11,473 nt of DNA from an uncultured Acinetobacter sp. (GTDB lineage: Bacteria > Pseudomonadota > Gammaproteobacteria > Pseudomonadales > Moraxellaceae): contig CAAGMP010000166.1 in NCBI GenBank assembly GCA_900771065.1, positions 1-11,473 on the forward strand, read 5' to 3'. The first letter of the stretch is position 1; the number at the start of each line of letters is the position of its first letter. Made by a program: the position numbers and the translations under genes. Shown here piece after piece: positions 1-6,885 of this stretch. The notes beneath the pieces are model-generated. The model worked only from the letters and a program-made list of their open reading frames with translations, was not told the DNA's origin and did no database searches.

Positions 1-804
1 AGTTCCGATGCATTAGGTTTTGGTTTCCGTTGTGGTTTCTTGGGTATGTTGCACATGGAAATTGTGCAAGAACGTTTAGAGCGTGAATATAATCTCGATT
101 TAATTTCATCTGCACCAACCGTAATTTACGAAGCGGTGACTAAAAAAGGTGAAACAATTTATATCGACAGCCCATCAAAAATGCCAGATGGTTCAACGGT
201 TGAAGATTTGCGTGAACCAATTGCCGAATGTCATATTTTAGTACCACAAGAATACTTAGGTAATGTGATGACGTTGTGTGTTGAGCGTCGTGGCGTACAA
301 AAAGATATGAAGTTTTTAGGCAATCAAGTTTCAATTACTTTTGAAATTCCAATGGCTGAAGTGGTGATGGATTTCTTTGATAAATTGAAATCTTGCTCAC
401 GTGGTTTTGCTTCACTCGATTACAATTTTGTCCGTTTTGAAAGTTCATCTTTGGTAAAAGTAGATGTCCTCATCAATGGTGAAAAGGTCGATGCTTTAGC
501 TATGATTTGTCACCGTCAGGATGCACGTCACCGTGGTATTGCTTTAGTCGAAAAAATGAAAGATTTGATTCCTCGTCAAATGTTTGATGTTGCAATTCAA
601 GCTGCGATTGGCGCACAAATTATTGCGCGTTCAACTGTAAAAGCAATGCGTAAAAACGTTTTAGCAAAATGCTACGGTGGTGACGTTTCACGTAAGAAAA
701 AACTGCTTTCTAAACAAAAAGAAGGTAAGAAACGCATGAAGCAAGTGGGTAGTGTTGAAATCCCACAAGAAGCGTTCTTAGCCGTATTAAAAGTAGATAG
801 ATAA
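1..804 (+). CDS. lepA: Elongation factor 4 (LepA), 3' part
   Basis: This is the C-terminal 267 residues of the translational GTPase LepA/EF4, which acts on the ribosome. The reading frame is open from base 1, so the gene begins upstream; the family is about 600 residues, so the GTPase domain and domain II are missing. Near the window start the protein shows the FGFRCGFLG and LHMEIVQERLE block of the EF-G-like domain III. The last about 110 residues are the LepA-specific C-terminal domain, including CHRQDARHRG around nt 508-537 and a lysine-rich segment (RKKKLL...KEGKKRMK) around nt 691-741. The stop is TAA. lepB follows after 25 bp, the usual lepA-lepB operon order. The identification is firm; the start cannot be assessed. 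Confidence 0.97.
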   Translation, partial: SSDALGFGFRCGFLGMLHMEIVQERLEREYNLDLISSAPTVIYEAVTKKGETIYIDSPSKMPDGSTVEDLREPIAECHILVPQEYLGNVMTLCVERRGVQKDMKFLGNQVSITFEIPMAEVVMDFFDKLKSCSRGFASLDYNFVRFESSSLVKVDVLINGEKVDALAMICHRQDARHRGIALVEKMKDLIPRQMFDVAIQAAIGAQIIARSTVKAMRKNVLAKCYGGDVSRKKKLLSKQKEGKKRMKQVGSVEIPQEAFLAVLKVDR

Positions 805-829
805 GAGTCGGATTTAAAGGTCATCGCTC

Positions 830-1657
830 ATGGATTTTGATTTTAATTTAATTCTCGTGCCAATCACGCTGATATTTTTTATCGTGTGGTTACTCGATAA
901 GTTGCTGTGGAAACAACGTAAAACCAAAGGGCGCGGGAATGAAAATACAATTATTTCATGGGCGTATGACTTTTGGCCTGTTCTGGCAGTTGTTTTAATT
1001 TTACGTTCATTTTTTTATGAACCATTTAATATTCCTTCTGATTCTATGGTGCCGACTTTAGAAACAGGCGATTTTATTTTGGTCAATAAATTTGATTATG
1101 GCGTTCGTTTACCCATTATTAATAAAAAAATTATTGATGTAGGTGAACCTAAACGTGGTGATGTGATCGTTTTTCGTTATCCACCGCAGCCTAGTATTAG
1201 TTATATTAAGCGCGTTGTCGGTTTGCCTGGCGATCACATTATTTATGATCATGGGCAATTAATCATTAATGGTCAAAAAGTAGTTAAAAAACCAATTGAA
1301 TTTAGTCGTGAAAAAGATGTTTTAGATACACCAAATGCTTTATATTTTAAAGAAACGCTAGGAACACATACGTTTACTATGCGCGAATTAGAAGGTGTAA
1401 ATGTTGCTCAACAAGCACCATTCTTAAATTATGTTGATCAAGGTAAATATGCAAATCAACAAGGCTTATATTGGGAAGTGCATGTACCTGAAGGTCAATA
1501 TTTTGCGATGGGAGATAACCGAGATCAAAGTGCAGACAGTCGCTTTTGGGGATTTGTACCTGAAGAAAATTTAACAGGTCGAGCGTTTTATATCTGGATG
1601 CATAAAGAACCAGGTTTCAATTTGCCATCATTTAATCGAAATGGAATCATTGATTAG
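830..1657 (+). CDS. lepB: Signal peptidase I
   Basis: This is the inner-membrane serine protease that removes signal peptides from exported preproteins (family S26), 275 residues. Two hydrophobic segments (about residues 5-23 and 46-62) anchor it, with the catalytic domain in the periplasm. The nucleophile block reads PSDSMVPTL, with catalytic Ser72 by alignment to E. coli Ser90. The general-base Lys127 lies in YIKRVVGLPGD. The C-terminal family box GDNRDQSADSR and WGFVPEENLTGRA is intact. The residue before the nucleophile is Asp where E. coli has Gly (SGSM). The ATG start has AAAGG at 816-820. The gene lies between lepA and DUF4845 with short gaps, so it is probably cotranscribed. Confidence 0.97.
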   Translation: MDFDFNLILVPITLIFFIVWLLDKLLWKQRKTKGRGNENTIISWAYDFWPVLAVVLILRSFFYEPFNIPSDSMVPTLETGDFILVNKFDYGVRLPIINKKIIDVGEPKRGDVIVFRYPPQPSISYIKRVVGLPGDHIIYDHGQLIINGQKVVKKPIEFSREKDVLDTPNALYFKETLGTHTFTMRELEGVNVAQQAPFLNYVDQGKYANQQGLYWEVHVPEGQYFAMGDNRDQSADSRFWGFVPEENLTGRAFYIWMHKEPGFNLPSFNRNGIID

Positions 1658-1665
1658 GGGATAAA

Positions 1666-2037
1666 ATGAGACATCAACGCGGTGCATCATACATTGCTGT
1701 ATTAATTGCAGTAGCAGGTTTTGCATTTTTGGCAAAAATTATTGTAACAGTTTGGAGTCCATATTTTGATGATCGTATGATTAATGATCAAATTGCGGAA
1801 GAAATTAGAAATAGTCCAAAAAATATTACACCGATGCAATTTGCAAATAAAATGAATCAGCGTTTTTCGATGAATGGTCTTTTACAAACACGTTTTGAAG
1901 ATGTTGCCCAAGTCAATGTAGACAACGGCTTGCAAGTTAAAACCAACTATGAAGTGCGAAAACCCTTCGTGTTGAATATCGATTTAGTGTTAAAGTTCGA
2001 GAAAAATTTTGATCAAAACTCAGTCAAAACTGAATGA
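1666..2037 (+). CDS. DUF4845 family small membrane protein
   Basis: This 123-residue protein is of unknown function. It has a short basic N-terminus (MRHQRG), one hydrophobic membrane segment at about residues 8-29, and a soluble remainder of about 90 residues with mixed charge and no catalytic motif. Proteins of this size and shape between lepB and rnc are annotated as DUF4845 in Pseudomonas and Acinetobacter; I assign it by position and architecture, from memory. The ATG is preceded by a strong AGGGG ribosome site overlapping the lepB stop region, so it is likely translated from the same mRNA. Its 3' end overlaps the rnc start by 29 bp. It may be N-in/C-out with the tail in the periplasm, which is inference. 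Confidence 0.85.
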   Translation: MRHQRGASYIAVLIAVAGFAFLAKIIVTVWSPYFDDRMINDQIAEEIRNSPKNITPMQFANKMNQRFSMNGLLQTRFEDVAQVNVDNGLQVKTNYEVRKPFVLNIDLVLKFEKNFDQNSVKTE

Positions 2038-2701
2038 AACGCGTCTGATGCATCGCATCGGATATCAGTTTAAACAACCTGAATTATTGCGTTTAGCGCT
2101 AACGCATCGTTCGGTGAGCCACAAGTTAAACTATGAGCGCCTAGAGTTTTTAGGCGACTCATTGCTAGGCATGATTATTGCCAATTATTTGTATCATACT
2201 TATCCTAAAGAAAATGAAGGGCGTTTGACGCGTATGCGTGCAACTTTGGTACGTCAAGAAGCATTGGGCAAAATTGCGCAGGATTTAAAACTCGGTTCCC
2301 ATTTAATTTTAAGTTCAGGTGAATTAAAGTCGGGCGGACATCATCGAGAATCTATTTTGGCCGATACAGTAGAAGCAATTATTGGCGCTATTTTTTTAGA
2401 TAGCCAAGATCATGAATTGCTTAATCAAATTGTTTTAAAATGGTATATCCCTTATTTAGAACATATTGAACCGACCGATCAGCTGAAAGATCCAAAATCA
2501 CGCTTACAAGAATATTTACAAGCACGTAAAAAACCTTTACCAATTTACGATGTAATTGAAATACAAGGTGATGCACCCCATCAACATTTTAAAGTAGAAT
2601 GTAAAGTGGAAGGCATGCCGAGTTTATGTGGTGAAGGGGCAAGTCGTCGTTTTGCAGAGCAAGCTGCTGCTGCTGATATTTTAAAATTGTTACAAGAGTA
2701 A
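2009..2701 (+). CDS. rnc: Ribonuclease III
   Basis: This double-strand-specific endoribonuclease processes rRNA precursors and other structured RNAs, 230 residues. The catalytic domain carries the signature ERLEFLGDS (residues 43-51). Acidic metal-binding residues E46, D50, D119 and E122 match E. coli E41, D45, D114 and E117. A dsRNA-binding domain follows from about residue 160 to 228, with the late RRFAEQAAAA helix. I chose the TTG at 2009: it has a GAG element at 1999-2001, and its N-terminus (IKTQSKLNETRL) resembles Acinetobacter RNase III as I remember it. The first in-frame ATG, at 2048, lacks a good ribosome site and would remove 13 residues. The TTG start overlaps DUF4845 by 29 bp, suggesting translational coupling. 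Confidence 0.95.
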   Translation: MIKTQSKLNETRLMHRIGYQFKQPELLRLALTHRSVSHKLNYERLEFLGDSLLGMIIANYLYHTYPKENEGRLTRMRATLVRQEALGKIAQDLKLGSHLILSSGELKSGGHHRESILADTVEAIIGAIFLDSQDHELLNQIVLKWYIPYLEHIEPTDQLKDPKSRLQEYLQARKKPLPIYDVIEIQGDAPHQHFKVECKVEGMPSLCGEGASRRFAEQAAAADILKLLQE

Positions 2702-2706
2702 TTTTT

Positions 2707-3735
2707 ATGTCTCAACATTCCGATCACATTGATGCTGATCACGAGTCGCCAAGCGACAGCAATGACTTAATTAGTCAATTTTTTAGTGCACAAGGAACAC
2801 AAATTCCAAGTGATTACCGCAGTGGTTTTGTTGCGATTGTAGGACGTCCAAACGTAGGCAAATCAACATTGATGAACCATTTATTGGGACAAAAATTATC
2901 AATTACTTCACGTAAACCACAAACCACACGCCATAAAATTATTGGTATTGATTCACGTGAAAAATCACAAGCAGTGTATGTTGATACACCCGGAATGCAT
3001 AAAAAAGAAGTCCGTGCAATCAATAAAATGATGAATCGTGCAGCACATTCTGCATTGCGTGATGTCAATTTGGTTCTTTTTGTTGTCGATGCGCAAAAAT
3101 GGACGCAAAATGATGAATTAGTGCTTGAAAAACTAAAAAATGCAGAAATGCCTGTTATTTTAGTGATCAATAAATTAGATACGTTTGAACATAAAAATCA
3201 TGCTTTGCCTGTCATTCAAGAACGTGCAAAATTAATGAATTTTGCTGAAATTGTTCCTGTTTCTGCTTTGCGTGGTGCAAATCTAGATCATTTACGCGAT
3301 ACAATTGAAAAATATTTACCATTTCAACCGCCACTGTATTCACTTGAGCAAATCACTGATCGTTCAGAGCGTTTTTTAGCATCTGAAATTATTCGTGAAA
3401 AAATTATGCGTCAACTCGGTGAAGAATTACCTTATGATTTAACAGTGCAAATTGAATCATTTAAAACTGAAGAAGCCGCGTTAAATCAAAAGACAGGGCG
3501 CATGAAAGCACCGTGTACTTATATTGATGCAACCATTTTTGTTGATCGTCCCGGTCAAAAAGCCATTGTGATTGGTGAAAAAGGGGCGAAGTTGAAAAAA
3601 ATTGGTATGGATGCGCGTGTCGATATGGAAAAAATGTTTGAGCAGAAAATCATGCTCACGCTTTGGGTGAAAGTCAAAGGTGGCTGGTCTGATGATGAAC
3701 GCGCATTAAAAAGTTTAGGTTATAGCGACATTTAA
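2707..3735 (+). CDS. era: GTPase Era
   Basis: This essential Ras-like GTPase binds the 3' end of 16S rRNA and assists 30S subunit maturation. All G motifs are present: G1 GRPNVGKS (46-53), G2 around QTT (72-74), G3 DTPG (93-96), G4 NKLD (155-158) and G5 VSALRG (185-190). The C-terminal KH domain has its VIGEKGAKLKKIG core at 288-300. At 342 residues it is about 40 longer than E. coli Era (301); the excess is a polar, His/Asp/Ser-rich N-terminal extension (about 1-38) before the GTPase core. The ATG has AAGAG at 2694-2698, inside the rnc end, so the extension is likely translated. It lies 5 bp after rnc, the classical rnc-era pair. Confidence 0.97.
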   Translation: MSQHSDHIDADHESPSDSNDLISQFFSAQGTQIPSDYRSGFVAIVGRPNVGKSTLMNHLLGQKLSITSRKPQTTRHKIIGIDSREKSQAVYVDTPGMHKKEVRAINKMMNRAAHSALRDVNLVLFVVDAQKWTQNDELVLEKLKNAEMPVILVINKLDTFEHKNHALPVIQERAKLMNFAEIVPVSALRGANLDHLRDTIEKYLPFQPPLYSLEQITDRSERFLASEIIREKIMRQLGEELPYDLTVQIESFKTEEAALNQKTGRMKAPCTYIDATIFVDRPGQKAIVIGEKGAKLKKIGMDARVDMEKMFEQKIMLTLWVKVKGGWSDDERALKSLGYSDI

Positions 3736-3758
3736 TTGCTGTATTTAGGGCTGTAACA

Positions 3759-3944
3759 ATGAAAAATCTCCTTTTATGTGCCGTAGTTTTATGTTTACAA
3801 GGTTGTATTACTAAAATTGTTACAGTACCTGTAGGTATTGCTTATGATGTCACAAAAGGTGTTGTAAAAGGCACAGCGGCTGTAGTTGATGCTGTTATAC
3901 CTGATAGTGATGACGACGATGATAAAAAAGAAGATGACGACTAA
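3759..3944 (+). CDS. Small acidic lipoprotein
   Basis: This is a 61-residue predicted lipoprotein. It has a hydrophobic type II signal (residues 1-15) and a lipobox LQGC with the lipidated cysteine at residue 16. Ile at +2 predicts outer-membrane sorting by the Lol rule. The mature part is about 32 residues of Val/Gly/Ala/Thr-rich sequence with helix-like spacing of small residues (GIAYDVTKGVVKG), then a tail of about 13 residues that is almost all Asp, Glu and Lys. It sits between era and recO with 23-bp and 9-bp gaps, so it is probably cotranscribed. A TTAGGG element precedes the ATG. I recall a similar family of small Acinetobacter lipoproteins (NCBI NF038104), but this is not verified. 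The function is unknown. Confidence 0.82.
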   Translation: MKNLLLCAVVLCLQGCITKIVTVPVGIAYDVTKGVVKGTAAVVDAVIPDSDDDDDKKEDDD

Positions 3945-3953
3945 GTTTTAATA

Positions 3954-4652
3954 ATGCGTAATCAAATTTTGCATGGTTATGTTATTCATCATCGAAAATA
4001 TCGTGAGCGCAGCCATATTGCGTATTTATTTACTGAGCAATATGGACGTATTGATGGGATGCTGCGTCAACAAAATGCACCACCTCAATATCAGCCTTTG
4101 TCTGTGCAAGCCACAGGAAAAAATGAGCTTAAAAACTTTAATAAACTAGAAATTTTACATCAACCTGTTTTTTTACATGGTGATGCATTTTTTGCAGGTT
4201 TTTATTTAAATGAATTGTTGCTTAAGCTGTGTCCATTGGAAGTGCCTATGCCACACACATTTTTGCAATATAGTGTAACTTTAAATCAACTACAAAAACT
4301 AGCACAGCAAAGTCAGCCAAATCTATTTTTAAGGCAAATTTTACGTCAATTTGAGCATAGTTTATTGCATGATTTAGGTTATGCGATTGATTTTTCTGTT
4401 GATTGTCATCAAAACTCAATTCAAGTCAAAAATTATTATACTTTTCAATTAAATGAAGGCTTTATTCCTTGTCAATCAGCTCAATTGCGCTGTTTTTTGG
4501 GACAACAGATTTTAACCATGCAACAGTATAAAAAAGATAGGGATTTTAATTTAGAACAGTTACAATTATTATCTAAATTATATCGACAGGTTATTGCTAC
4601 CTTGTTGGGCAATCGACCATTAAAAAGTCGGCAATTGTGGGTTCAATCGTAA
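3954..4652 (+). CDS. recO: DNA repair protein RecO
   Basis: RecO works with RecR (and RecF) to load RecA onto SSB-coated single-stranded DNA in gap repair and recombination. The 232-residue product starts HGYVIHHRKYRERSHIAYLF, the N-terminal OB-fold region (about 1-80, with the YGRIDGMLRQ turn). A mostly helical C-terminal domain follows, containing FEHSLLHDLGYAID and ending in the family-typical LLGNRPLKSRQLW. No CxxC pair of a zinc finger is visible in the C-terminal domain. Its start is 9 bp after the lipoprotein stop with only a weak ribosome site, so translation may depend on coupling. pdxJ begins 14 bp downstream. Confidence 0.95.
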   Translation: MRNQILHGYVIHHRKYRERSHIAYLFTEQYGRIDGMLRQQNAPPQYQPLSVQATGKNELKNFNKLEILHQPVFLHGDAFFAGFYLNELLLKLCPLEVPMPHTFLQYSVTLNQLQKLAQQSQPNLFLRQILRQFEHSLLHDLGYAIDFSVDCHQNSIQVKNYYTFQLNEGFIPCQSAQLRCFLGQQILTMQQYKKDRDFNLEQLQLLSKLYRQVIATLLGNRPLKSRQLWVQS

Positions 4653-4654
4653 TT

Positions 4655-4660
4655 AGGAAG
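4655..4660 (+). promoter_or_regulatory. pdxJ ribosome binding site
   Basis: AGGAAG sits just after the recO stop and ends 6 bases before the pdxJ ATG. It supports the start at 4667 over an in-frame GTG 30 bases upstream. Confidence 0.75.
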
Positions 4661-4666
4661 ACCGTT

Positions 4667-5392
4667 ATGGCTGCATTACTTGGCGTCAATATTGACCATG
4701 TTGCAACATTAAGACAAGCTCGTGGTACGTGTTACCCAGACCCAGTTGAAGCTGCATTAATTTGTGAGCAAGCAGGAGCGGAAGGGATCACTTTGCATTT
4801 ACGCGAAGATCGTCGCCATATTCAAGATGATGATGTGCGTCGTATGCGTCCTGTGTTAAAAACAAGAATGAATTTAGAAATGGCAGTTACCGATGAAATG
4901 GTCGCATTTGCCAAAGAAATTCGTCCACAACATGTGTGTTTTGTACCTGAAAAACGCCAAGAAGTGACCACAGAGGGTGGTTTAGATGTTGTTACTCATT
5001 TTGAGGCAGTTAAAGCAGCTACACAAGAATTAACAGCAATTGGTTGCGATGTTTCTTTATTTATTGATGCAGATTTTGCCCAAATTGATGCTGCTGTTGC
5101 CTGTGGTGCACCAACCATAGAAATTCATACAGGGGCTTATGCAGATGCAGAAAATCAAGATCAACAGCAAGCTGAATTGGAACGTATTATTCAAGGTGCG
5201 CAATATGCAGCAGCAAAAGGCTTAGTTGTGAATGCAGGACATGGTTTAAATTTAACCAATGTTACGCCAATTGCACAAATTCCAGAAATTCATGAGCTCA
5301 ATATCGGACATGCTTTAATTGCCGATGCTGTTTTTGTGGGTTTAGAAAAAGCGGTACAACAAATGAAAGCAGTAATTAAAGCGGCACGTTAA
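4667..5392 (+). CDS. pdxJ: Pyridoxine 5'-phosphate synthase
   Basis: This enzyme condenses 3-amino-2-oxopropyl phosphate with 1-deoxyxylulose 5-phosphate to make pyridoxine 5'-phosphate in the DXP-dependent vitamin B6 pathway. The 241-residue TIM-barrel protein (E. coli PdxJ is 243) shows the start block GVNIDHVATLRQARG, HLREDRRHI (44-52) with active-site His44, MNLEMAV with Glu71, VPEKRQEVTTEGGLD (93-107), EIHTGAYAD, NAGHGL with His192, and HELNIGHA near the end. The ATG at 4667 is chosen over an in-frame GTG at 4637. AGGA lies 8 bp upstream, the family N-terminus begins here, and the longer form would overlap recO. miaE starts 2 bp after its stop. Confidence 0.97.
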   Translation: MAALLGVNIDHVATLRQARGTCYPDPVEAALICEQAGAEGITLHLREDRRHIQDDDVRRMRPVLKTRMNLEMAVTDEMVAFAKEIRPQHVCFVPEKRQEVTTEGGLDVVTHFEAVKAATQELTAIGCDVSLFIDADFAQIDAAVACGAPTIEIHTGAYADAENQDQQQAELERIIQGAQYAAAKGLVVNAGHGLNLTNVTPIAQIPEIHELNIGHALIADAVFVGLEKAVQQMKAVIKAAR

Positions 5393-5394
5393 TT

Positions 5395-6039
5395 ATGTCA
5401 ACAATTGATTATGATAAATTGATGCAGCCTGTCATTGCATTTTTAGGTTGCCAAACTCCAAAAGCGTGGCTAGATAAGGCTGTCGATAATCTTGAAATTT
5501 TAATTCAAGATCATGCCAATTGTGAGAAAAAAGCAGCCAGTACTGCAATGAATTTAATGTTCCGCTATAGCTTTTTTGTTGATTTACAAGTGAAATTAGC
5601 TCAATTAGTGCGTGAAGAAATGTTGCATTATGAGCAAGTTTTAGAGTTTATGCATAAACGTGGGCAAGTTTGGCAGGGTTTGAGTGCAGGGCGTTATGCA
5701 GGTGAATTGCGTAAAGAAATTCGTACTTATGAACCTGAAGCATTAATTGATGTTTTAATTATTGGTGCATTTGTTGAAGCGCGTTCTTGTGAGCGTTTTT
5801 ATGCTTTAGCTCCGTATGTTGATGAAGAGTTGGGACGTTATTATCGTTATTTGCTGAAATCTGAATCACGTCATTATGAAGATTATTTGGCTTTAGCGGT
5901 AGAAGTGGCAACAACGGCGAAGTTAAAAGATCCTGAAGAAAATATTCAAACTCGAATTGAACATATTCGTTTAGTTGAAAAAAACTTAATTGAATCGCCA
6001 GATGAAACTTTCCGCTTTCATAGTGGTGTGCCTATTTAA
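5395..6039 (+). CDS. miaE: tRNA-(ms2io6A37) hydroxylase MiaE
   Basis: This non-haem diiron monooxygenase hydroxylates the isopentenyl group of ms2i6A at position 37 of tRNAs that read codons starting with U. The 214-residue product is a ferritin-like helical bundle with the expected carboxylate/histidine ligands: Glu44 (NCEKKAA), Glu75 and His78 (EEMLHYE), Glu128 (AFVEARSCERF), Glu157 and His160 (ESRHYEDY). The residue assignments come from the ExxH pattern read by eye. The ATG is 2 bp after the pdxJ stop, so it is almost certainly the last gene of the operon and may be translationally coupled. A terminator overlaps its stop codon. No truncation is seen. Confidence 0.94.
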   Translation: MSTIDYDKLMQPVIAFLGCQTPKAWLDKAVDNLEILIQDHANCEKKAASTAMNLMFRYSFFVDLQVKLAQLVREEMLHYEQVLEFMHKRGQVWQGLSAGRYAGELRKEIRTYEPEALIDVLIIGAFVEARSCERFYALAPYVDEELGRYYRYLLKSESRHYEDYLALAVEVATTAKLKDPEENIQTRIEHIRLVEKNLIESPDETFRFHSGVPI

Positions 6040-6061
6040 GCCCTTAATTGGGCTTTTTTTA
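6038..6061 (+). terminator. Terminator of the lepA-miaE operon
   Basis: A 6-bp stem AAGCCC (6038-6043) and GGGCTT (6050-6055) with loop TTAATT is followed by a T tract to 6060. It begins within the miaE stop codon and closes the long + strand operon. Confidence 0.85.
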
Positions 6062-6066
6062 GGCAT

Positions 6067-6092
6067 AAAAAAACTCACTAAATGTGAGTTTT
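6067..6092 (-). terminator. Terminator of tRNA-Asn
   Basis: A perfect 9-bp inverted repeat, AAAACTCAC (6070-6078) and GTGAGTTTT (6084-6092), has a 5-base loop. On the - strand it is followed by a run of T (complement of A 6067-6073). It lies 7 bp past the tRNA 3' end. It may also back up the operon terminator on the + strand, where the T run is shorter. Confidence 0.85.
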
Positions 6093-6099
6093 AATAATT

Positions 6100-6175
6100 T
6101 GGCTCTCCCACCTGGGCTCGAACCAGGGACCTGCGGATTAACAGTCCGTCGCTCTACCGACTGAGCTATGGGAGA
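6100..6175 (-). tRNA. tRNA-Asn (anticodon GTT)
   Basis: The 76-nt - strand sequence folds as a standard cloverleaf. The acceptor arms are TCTCCCA and TGGGAGA, the discriminator is G and the 3' CCA is encoded (6100-6102 on the complement). The D-arm has AGCTCAGTCGGTAGAGC, the anticodon stem-loop CGGACTGTTAATCCG has GTT at 6140-6142, and the T-arm is CCTGGTTCGAGCCCAGG. Anticodon GTT reads AAC/AAU (Asn). It is monocistronic, with its own promoter and terminator, facing against the flanking + strand genes. Confidence 0.98.
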
Positions 6176-6186
6176 ATCTGAGTGAT

Positions 6187-6214
6187 ATTATAAAGATTAA
6201 TTTCATATCGTCAA
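6187..6214 (-). promoter_or_regulatory. Promoter of tRNA-Asn
   Basis: On the - strand, a -35 TTGACG (complement of 6209-6214) is followed by a 16-bp spacer and a perfect -10 TATAAT (complement of 6187-6192). The -10 ends 11 bases before the mature tRNA 5' end. This is a near-consensus sigma70 promoter, the strongest in the window. No clear GC-rich stringent discriminator is seen after the -10. Confidence 0.88.
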
Positions 6215-6271
6215 GTAAAAAATGTATTTTAGATTTTATTTGTATTTAATTTGAGCGCTTTTTTAAAAAGC

Positions 6272-6300
6272 TTGCATCTGATTTTATTTACTGCTATTTT
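6272..6300 (+). promoter_or_regulatory. Candidate sigma70 promoter
   Basis: TTGCAT (6272-6277) is followed by a 17-bp spacer and TATTTT (6295-6300), with TGC just before it forming an extended -10. It could drive the unknown gene at 6391-6840 (or its longer GTG form at 6340). The region is AT-rich, so chance matches are likely; the call is moderate to weak. Confidence 0.42.
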
Positions 6301-6379
6301 CAAAACATAAATTAATTTGATGTGTGAGCGTCAAATTGTGTGGATTTAACCAACTTGCCAGCACAAAAATGGCTAAAAT

Positions 6380-6385
6380 GGAGAG
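6380..6385 (+). promoter_or_regulatory. Ribosome binding site for the ATG at 6391
   Basis: GGAGAG ends 5 bases before the ATG at 6391. It is a much better site than anything before the alternative GTG at 6340, and it is the reason for the start chosen. Confidence 0.55.
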
Positions 6386-6390
6386 CGCAA

Positions 6391-6840
6391 ATGCTAAAAA
6401 TTGCCGATATTTTTTCTAATTTTGATTTTTATCAGACCCATTATCTTTCTATTATTGCCGATCCTCGACAATATTATACTCCTGTCGAATCTGCCTTTAT
6501 TGGGGTTTGGCCTGTAGGGAATATCCCATTGTATTTAGGCGATTTATTACAACTTTGGTTTAGTGAAAAATGGTTGATTAACTCACCTATTCAATTGTTA
6601 TTAGAAAATTATTCAAACGGACGCAAACAGCCTTTGCAGCGTAACAACGATTTATATTTATATCAATTATGCGGCAGTGCATTATCGGGACGAAATAATT
6701 CAAAAGTGTGGTCACGTTCTGAAAATAAAACCTTAGCAGTTGCACTTGATAGTGTTTTTGCTTATTTATTAATATATAAACAAGGTATTGAAAAGGTTGA
6801 AGTTCCTTTACATCAAGTCATCAAGCAAGTTCAAGTCTAG
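6391..6840 (+). CDS. Conserved-looking hypothetical protein
   Basis: I do not recognise this protein. From the ATG at 6391 it has 149 residues. An in-frame GTG at 6340 would give 166 and add an amphipathic, Trp-containing stretch (LPAQKWLKWRAQ); an in-frame TGA at 6325 limits the ORF. GGAGAG ahead of 6391 favours the shorter form. The protein is rich in aromatic residues and has ordered-looking blocks: FIGVWPVGNIPLYLGDLL, LYLYQLCGSALSGRN and KVWSRSE. There is no signal peptide, clear membrane segment or known catalytic signature, so it is likely cytosolic. It stands alone between the tRNA-Asn unit and rluE. Codon use matches the neighbours, giving no sign of recent transfer. Confidence 0.75.
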   Translation: MLKIADIFSNFDFYQTHYLSIIADPRQYYTPVESAFIGVWPVGNIPLYLGDLLQLWFSEKWLINSPIQLLLENYSNGRKQPLQRNNDLYLYQLCGSALSGRNNSKVWSRSENKTLAVALDSVFAYLLIYKQGIEKVEVPLHQVIKQVQV

Positions 6841-6852
6841 CAAAAATAATTG

Positions 6853-6885
6853 GCGTGAAGCAATACATTCTTTCTTTCTTCACGC
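6853..6885 (+). other. Inverted repeat between the unknown gene and rluE
   Basis: Perfect 8-bp arms GCGTGAAG (6853-6860) and CTTCACGC (6878-6885) flank a 17-base pyrimidine-rich spacer. They start 12 bp after the upstream stop and end 38 bp before the rluE ATG. No T run follows on the + strand, so it is not a standard intrinsic terminator. It could be a weak terminator, an mRNA-stability hairpin or a protein-binding site. Confidence 0.5.

Noticed and set aside
2814..3170. - strand ORF of 118 codons inside era
   Set aside because: It is fully antisense to the GTPase core of a certain gene, with Cys/Ser/Arg-rich shadow composition.
4637..4666. Longer pdxJ beginning at GTG 4637
   Set aside because: It overlaps recO, adds residues outside the family N-terminus, and the AGGA site fits ATG 4667.
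6257..6271. Palindromic GCTTTTTTAAAAAGC near the unknown gene
   Set aside because: It is mostly an A/T run in AT-rich DNA and overlaps no clear promoter element; too likely by chance.
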